Shown here piece by piece: positions 14,053-17,156 of a stretch of 17,156 nt of DNA. A program made the position numbers and the translations under genes. The notes beneath the pieces are model-generated. The model worked only from the letters and a program-made list of their open reading frames with translations, made no database searches and was not told where the DNA came from. Position 1 is the stretch's first letter. Each line of letters starts with the position of its first letter. This stretch comes from CAZFMJ01 sp964520045 (lineage in GTDB: Bacteria; Elusimicrobiota; Elusimicrobia; Elusimicrobiales; CAZFMJ01), in assembly GCA_964520045.1 (NCBI GenBank), contig CAZFMJ010000063.1, forward strand, positions 1 through 17,156. Direction: 5' to 3'.

Positions 14053-14967
14053 TTATCGTCGTAGTTCTGGAACAGCGGCGCGGCTTTTCTGCGCCTGCCT
14101 ATTTGCGCGTTTCGTTTTTGGCTTGAGGTTTGTTTGAACTGACGTTTTTTTCGCTATTTTTCGGCGCTGAGTTTTTCTTTTTGCCTTATGAGCCGGACGG
14201 GGGATGGATGGCCGCTTCGCCGGGATGTTTGCCGCAGCTTCGCCTGTTCCCATCTCGATTCCGAAGACATCGCTGATTTCCGCCGTTGACAGTGTTGGGT
14301 GCGCCGCGCCGGCTTTAGTCTCAGTCAAAGCCGTTACCGTGTCAGAGTGGCTGACCAGTTCATGGTGGCTTACATGCCGCAGAAGAAACAGCAGTTCCGG
14401 TTTTTCGTCGAGTCTCGCGCCCACTCCATAAAGCGCTGCTGCGACATGCTTACACATATCCGCCCAATCCGGACACGAGCAGTCCAGTTTGATCTCTTTC
14501 GGCGAGGGAAATAAACCGCTCTCGCGGCGCGTCATGATCCCCATCACCCGCTCTGAAAGCTTTCCCTGCAGTAACTCCATCAGGGAACCAATGCTACCGG
14601 CGCATTCCCGGCACAAAGATTTCCACCGCTCTTTCTTCACCGGCGCGATTGTCACTTTCACTTTGTATAAAGACGAGCCGCTGACCAGCGCTTCCACCTC
14701 ACCCTGCCGTATATCAAGGTGGAGCACCGACCCGTTGCGCACATATGAGCGTCCGCGCGGCATTCGATTTGAGTAGTCGCTGTAAGATTCCAGATTATTG
14801 CACCACGCTTTGCCCCAGAAGGAACGGGCGATGGTTTTGCCTTCCAGCCTGACCGGCGATGAGACTTTTCCGCCTTTCATTATTTTCGCGGCCGCTTTCC
14901 CGGCGCGGCGGCGTTTATCCGCCGCGCTCACATACGGCTTATGATAATTCCAATATCCCCAGCTCAT
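14053..14967 (-). CDS. SWIM zinc-finger protein
   Basis: This 304-residue protein has an N-terminal 'GYWNYHKPYVSAADKRRRA' and 'SFWGKAWCNNLESYSDYSNR', typical of bacterial SWIM proteins encoded beside SNF2 helicases. The SWIM zinc finger C-x-C-x6-C-x-H is seen as CSCPDWADMCKH (163-174), with all ligands present. Such fingers bind DNA or protein partners. After about 215 the sequence becomes low in complexity, and 250-304 is very rich in Lys, Arg, Ala and Pro ('KAKRKTQRRKIAKKTS'), like a histone-H1-type nucleic-acid-binding tail. AGGAGA (14974-14979) lies 6 nt before the ATG, and the gene begins 23 nt after the SNF2 stop codon, so the two are probably cotranscribed. The partner helicase is the likely functional context, and its exact role is unknown. 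Confidence 0.92.
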   Translation of the reverse strand: MSWGYWNYHKPYVSAADKRRRAGKAAAKIMKGGKVSSPVRLEGKTIARSFWGKAWCNNLESYSDYSNRMPRGRSYVRNGSVLHLDIRQGEVEALVSGSSLYKVKVTIAPVKKERWKSLCRECAGSIGSLMELLQGKLSERVMGIMTRRESGLFPSPKEIKLDCSCPDWADMCKHVAAALYGVGARLDEKPELLFLLRHVSHHELVSHSDTVTALTETKAGAAHPTLSTAEISDVFGIEMGTGEAAANIPAKRPSIPRPAHKAKRKTQRRKIAKKTSVQTNLKPKTKRANRQAQKSRAAVPELRR

Positions 14968-14990
14968 GATTGTTCTCCTAATTGCGGTTC

Positions 14991-17156
14991 TTATTCCGTC
15001 TCAGCTGCCCTGTTGATATCAAGCGCAACGAATTTCAGCAGGTCCTGGTTGTTCATTTCTGTCAGCATTTTTTCTTCGCCGCCGCCAATGACGCTGTCCG
15101 CCAGCTGCGATTTGCTTTCTATCATTTCGTCGATGCGTTCTTCAAGCGTGCCCCGGCATACGAACTTATGCACCAGCACATTGCGCTTCTGTCCTATTCG
15201 GAATGCCCGGTCAGTCGCCTGATTTTCCACTGCCGGATTCCACCAGCGGTCGAAGTGGATTACATGCGATGCTTCTGTCAGATTTAATCCGGAACCGCCT
15301 GCCTTGGCGGTAAGCACAAAAAATGGCGGACCGTTCTCGGCCTGGAAAGCGTTCACAAGACGATGCCGATCTTTGACCGGCGTTCCGCCGTGCAGGACCA
15401 GTCCCGCTTGCCCGAACAGGCTGGTGAGAAACTCCAGCAAAGGACCGGTCATCTCCTGAAACTGAGTGAACACCAGCGCTTTTTCCTGCCGGGAGGCAAT
15501 CTCTTCCGCAATCTGACGCAGGCGCTGGAACTTGCCGCTTTCGGTTTCCGCATAGCCCCCATCCCGCAGCCAATGCGACGGGTGGTTGCAAATTTGTTTA
15601 AACCGCATCAGGTATGACAACACCAATCCGCGGCGCTGTATTCCCTCGACATTTCCAACCTGCTCTCCCAATTCGCGGACGGCCTGTTCGTAAAGCGCCG
15701 CTTGTTTCGGCGCCAGCCCGCAATAAGCTTTTACTTCCGTCTTCTCCGGCAGATCCGCTATAACCCTCTTATCCGTTTTCATCCGGCGCAGAACGTACGG
15801 CTTGGCCAGAGCGCGCAGCGCTCCTAGTCTGCTGCTATCCTGAGAGGCTGATTTTACAAATTGGCCGAATTGACGGGCTGACCCAAGCAGGCCGGGGTTG
15901 AGGAAGTCGAAGATAGACCACAAATCGCCAAGTCGGTTTTCCACCGGAGTGCCTGTCAGGACAAGCCGCTGGGCGGCGGCAAGCTCCTTGACAGCGCGGG
16001 TCTGGCGCGCAGTAGGATTCTTGATGGCCTGCGCTTCGTCCAGCGCTACCACGTCCCATTGTCTTCGACGCAGGCTCTCCAGTCTTGTAATCAGTCCGTA
16101 GGTGGTCAGGACTAAATCATAACCGGCCACTGCCTTGTCGGCGTCTTTTTGAAGCGATTTCCATTCCTCCGCCGGCAATTCTGACGGATGCAGGATGCGA
16201 TATCTCAGCGTTGGGGCGAAGCGCAGGATTTCTGCCCGCCAGTTTGCCAGCAGTGATGCCGGCGCAACGAGCAGGCTGGGCTGCGCCGCGCGGCGCTCCG
16301 TTTTGCGCGCCAGCAGCAGCGCCAGCGCCTGAACCGTTTTGCCTAATCCCATGTCGTCGGCCAGACAGGCGCCCAGCCCAAGCTCCGTCATGAAATGCAG
16401 CCAGCTGACGCCTGTTTTTTGGTAAGGCCGCAGTTCGGCGAGAAGTCCGGGCATTGCTGACAACTCCCCCGTCTTGCCTGGATCACGGAGTCTGTCCAGC
16501 GTTGTCTCCAGCCAATTGCCGGCTTTAATTCCGCTCCATTCCTTCACAGCCGCGTCCGCCTCGTTATCTTTGGACTCGCCATTAATGTTTGCGCCGGAGA
16601 GCATGCGCATCGCCTCGGCAAAACTCACGCCGTCTCCAGCGGACTTCCCGATACTTTCCCAGTGTTTGAGCGCCGTCTTTAGTTTTTCAGGATCGGCTTC
16701 AACCCATCGTCCGCGGATCAGCACCAGTCCGCCTGATGAGTTCATCAGCGTTTTCCAATCTTCGTCTGTTAGGGGTTCGCCGTCCAGGCTCTTTTCCACC
16801 TGAAAATCCAATAGGGTATCCAACCCTAATCCCGTGCCTGCGGCATTGCCTAATCGGACGCTGACCTGCGCCCGTGGCGCATGATTTCCGCTCCACCAGT
16901 CGGGCAAACGCACCACCACTCCGCCCGCGTCCATAATAGGCACATCTTTCAAAAATCGGTAAGCCTGGGACGGCGTCCATGCCAAAGGCTTGAATAATGC
17001 GCCGGTTTCTACCAATTCGCGGGCCAGCGCGCTTTTCTCTGCCGCCGCGCGCACCGGCGACAGCAGGCGCAGCAACGCCGCTTTGTTGCCTTCACCCGCG
17101 TATTCCTTCAACGCCTCCGCCAGCGGCTGATACTTTACCCGGCCATGCCCCGACAC
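14991..17156 (-). CDS. SNF2-family DEAD/DEAH-type helicase, 5' end missing
   Basis: The visible 721 residues are the C-terminal part of a Swi2/Snf2 ATPase. The reading frame is open to the window edge, and the GTG there is probably internal, since full proteins of this type are usually 900-1100 residues. Residues 1-190 match the region that precedes the ATPase in bacterial SNF2 proteins (DUF3670-like; 'FLKDVPIMDAGGVVVRLPDW'). Helicase motifs are intact: I DDMGLGKT (267-274), Ia 'LLVAPASLLANW', II DEAQ (373-376), III TGTP (401-404), IV-V 'VFTQFQEMT' and 'LTAKAGGSGLNL', and VI QATDRAFRIGQ (646-656). It is an ATP-driven double-stranded-DNA translocase and acts in the cytoplasm or nucleoid. The SWIM-protein gene lies directly downstream. 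Full motif conservation argues that it is active. Confidence 0.95.
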   Translation of the reverse strand: MSGHGRVKYQPLAEALKEYAGEGNKAALLRLLSPVRAAAEKSALARELVETGALFKPLAWTPSQAYRFLKDVPIMDAGGVVVRLPDWWSGNHAPRAQVSVRLGNAAGTGLGLDTLLDFQVEKSLDGEPLTDEDWKTLMNSSGGLVLIRGRWVEADPEKLKTALKHWESIGKSAGDGVSFAEAMRMLSGANINGESKDNEADAAVKEWSGIKAGNWLETTLDRLRDPGKTGELSAMPGLLAELRPYQKTGVSWLHFMTELGLGACLADDMGLGKTVQALALLLARKTERRAAQPSLLVAPASLLANWRAEILRFAPTLRYRILHPSELPAEEWKSLQKDADKAVAGYDLVLTTYGLITRLESLRRRQWDVVALDEAQAIKNPTARQTRAVKELAAAQRLVLTGTPVENRLGDLWSIFDFLNPGLLGSARQFGQFVKSASQDSSRLGALRALAKPYVLRRMKTDKRVIADLPEKTEVKAYCGLAPKQAALYEQAVRELGEQVGNVEGIQRRGLVLSYLMRFKQICNHPSHWLRDGGYAETESGKFQRLRQIAEEIASRQEKALVFTQFQEMTGPLLEFLTSLFGQAGLVLHGGTPVKDRHRLVNAFQAENGPPFFVLTAKAGGSGLNLTEASHVIHFDRWWNPAVENQATDRAFRIGQKRNVLVHKFVCRGTLEERIDEMIESKSQLADSVIGGGEEKMLTEMNNQDLLKFVALDINRAAETE

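Noticed and set aside
14053..17156. SNF2/SWIM pair as a phage-defence island
   Set aside because: No defence nuclease, methyltransferase, sensor or mobile element is seen within the window, so the claim has no support beyond the presence of an SNF2 protein.
1..17156. CRISPR arrays, tRNA/rRNA genes, insertion sequences
   Set aside because: I saw no regularly spaced repeats, cloverleaf or rRNA-like sequence, transposase or terminal inverted repeats. Gaps between genes are all under 300 nt.

Overview
The window (about 17.2 kb, moderate GC) looks like a chromosomal segment of a Gram-negative-type bacterium. My best guess is Elusimicrobiota. The main reason is the type IV pilin-like head domain encoded on the minus strand near 8.7-9.1 kb. 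Its 'ANLGxxxSAxSIxYGDxEGxYP' block and its C-terminal 'GGWAY...FGTLxVxCTHxDSxG' block are patterns I associate with the large pilin-like families of that phylum. This is recall, not a database result. No tRNA, rRNA, CRISPR array, IS element or phage gene was seen.

Layout. (1) 1-87: the last 28 codons of a plus-strand gene whose tail resembles a class III nucleotide cyclase. (2) 117-1808 (-): ettA, an ABC-F ribosome-associated ATPase, very well conserved. (3) 1979-8679 (+): five closely spaced genes that look like one operon. They encode a 906-residue exported ankyrin plus beta-helix protein, a secreted Cys/His-cluster protein, a secreted predicted beta-propeller with a coiled-coil tail, a secreted TPR protein with an Ig-like N-terminal domain, and a four-helix membrane protein. 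None has a name I can give. Four of the five carry signal peptides, so the operon may build or serve an envelope or cell-surface structure. (4) 8688-9945 (-): an exported protein fused to a pilin-like head. It is broken by a one-base frameshift at a G5 tract and by an in-frame amber stop, and sense sequence continues beyond both. (5) 10200-13970 (+): a GT4 glycosyltransferase fused to an alpha/alpha-barrel domain, followed 9 nt later by a GH130 beta-mannoside phosphorylase or hydrolase. (6) 14053-17156 (-): a SWIM zinc-finger protein downstream of an SNF2-family helicase that runs off the window edge.

How the genes work together. The GT4/GH130 pair probably makes and remodels a mannose-containing glycan. 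The SNF2/SWIM pair is a known type of association of unclear role in DNA or chromatin-like transactions. The exported operon in the middle is the least explained part and the best candidate for an undescribed system. The adjacent broken pilin-like gene is converged on that operon, with only 8 nt between their stop codons.
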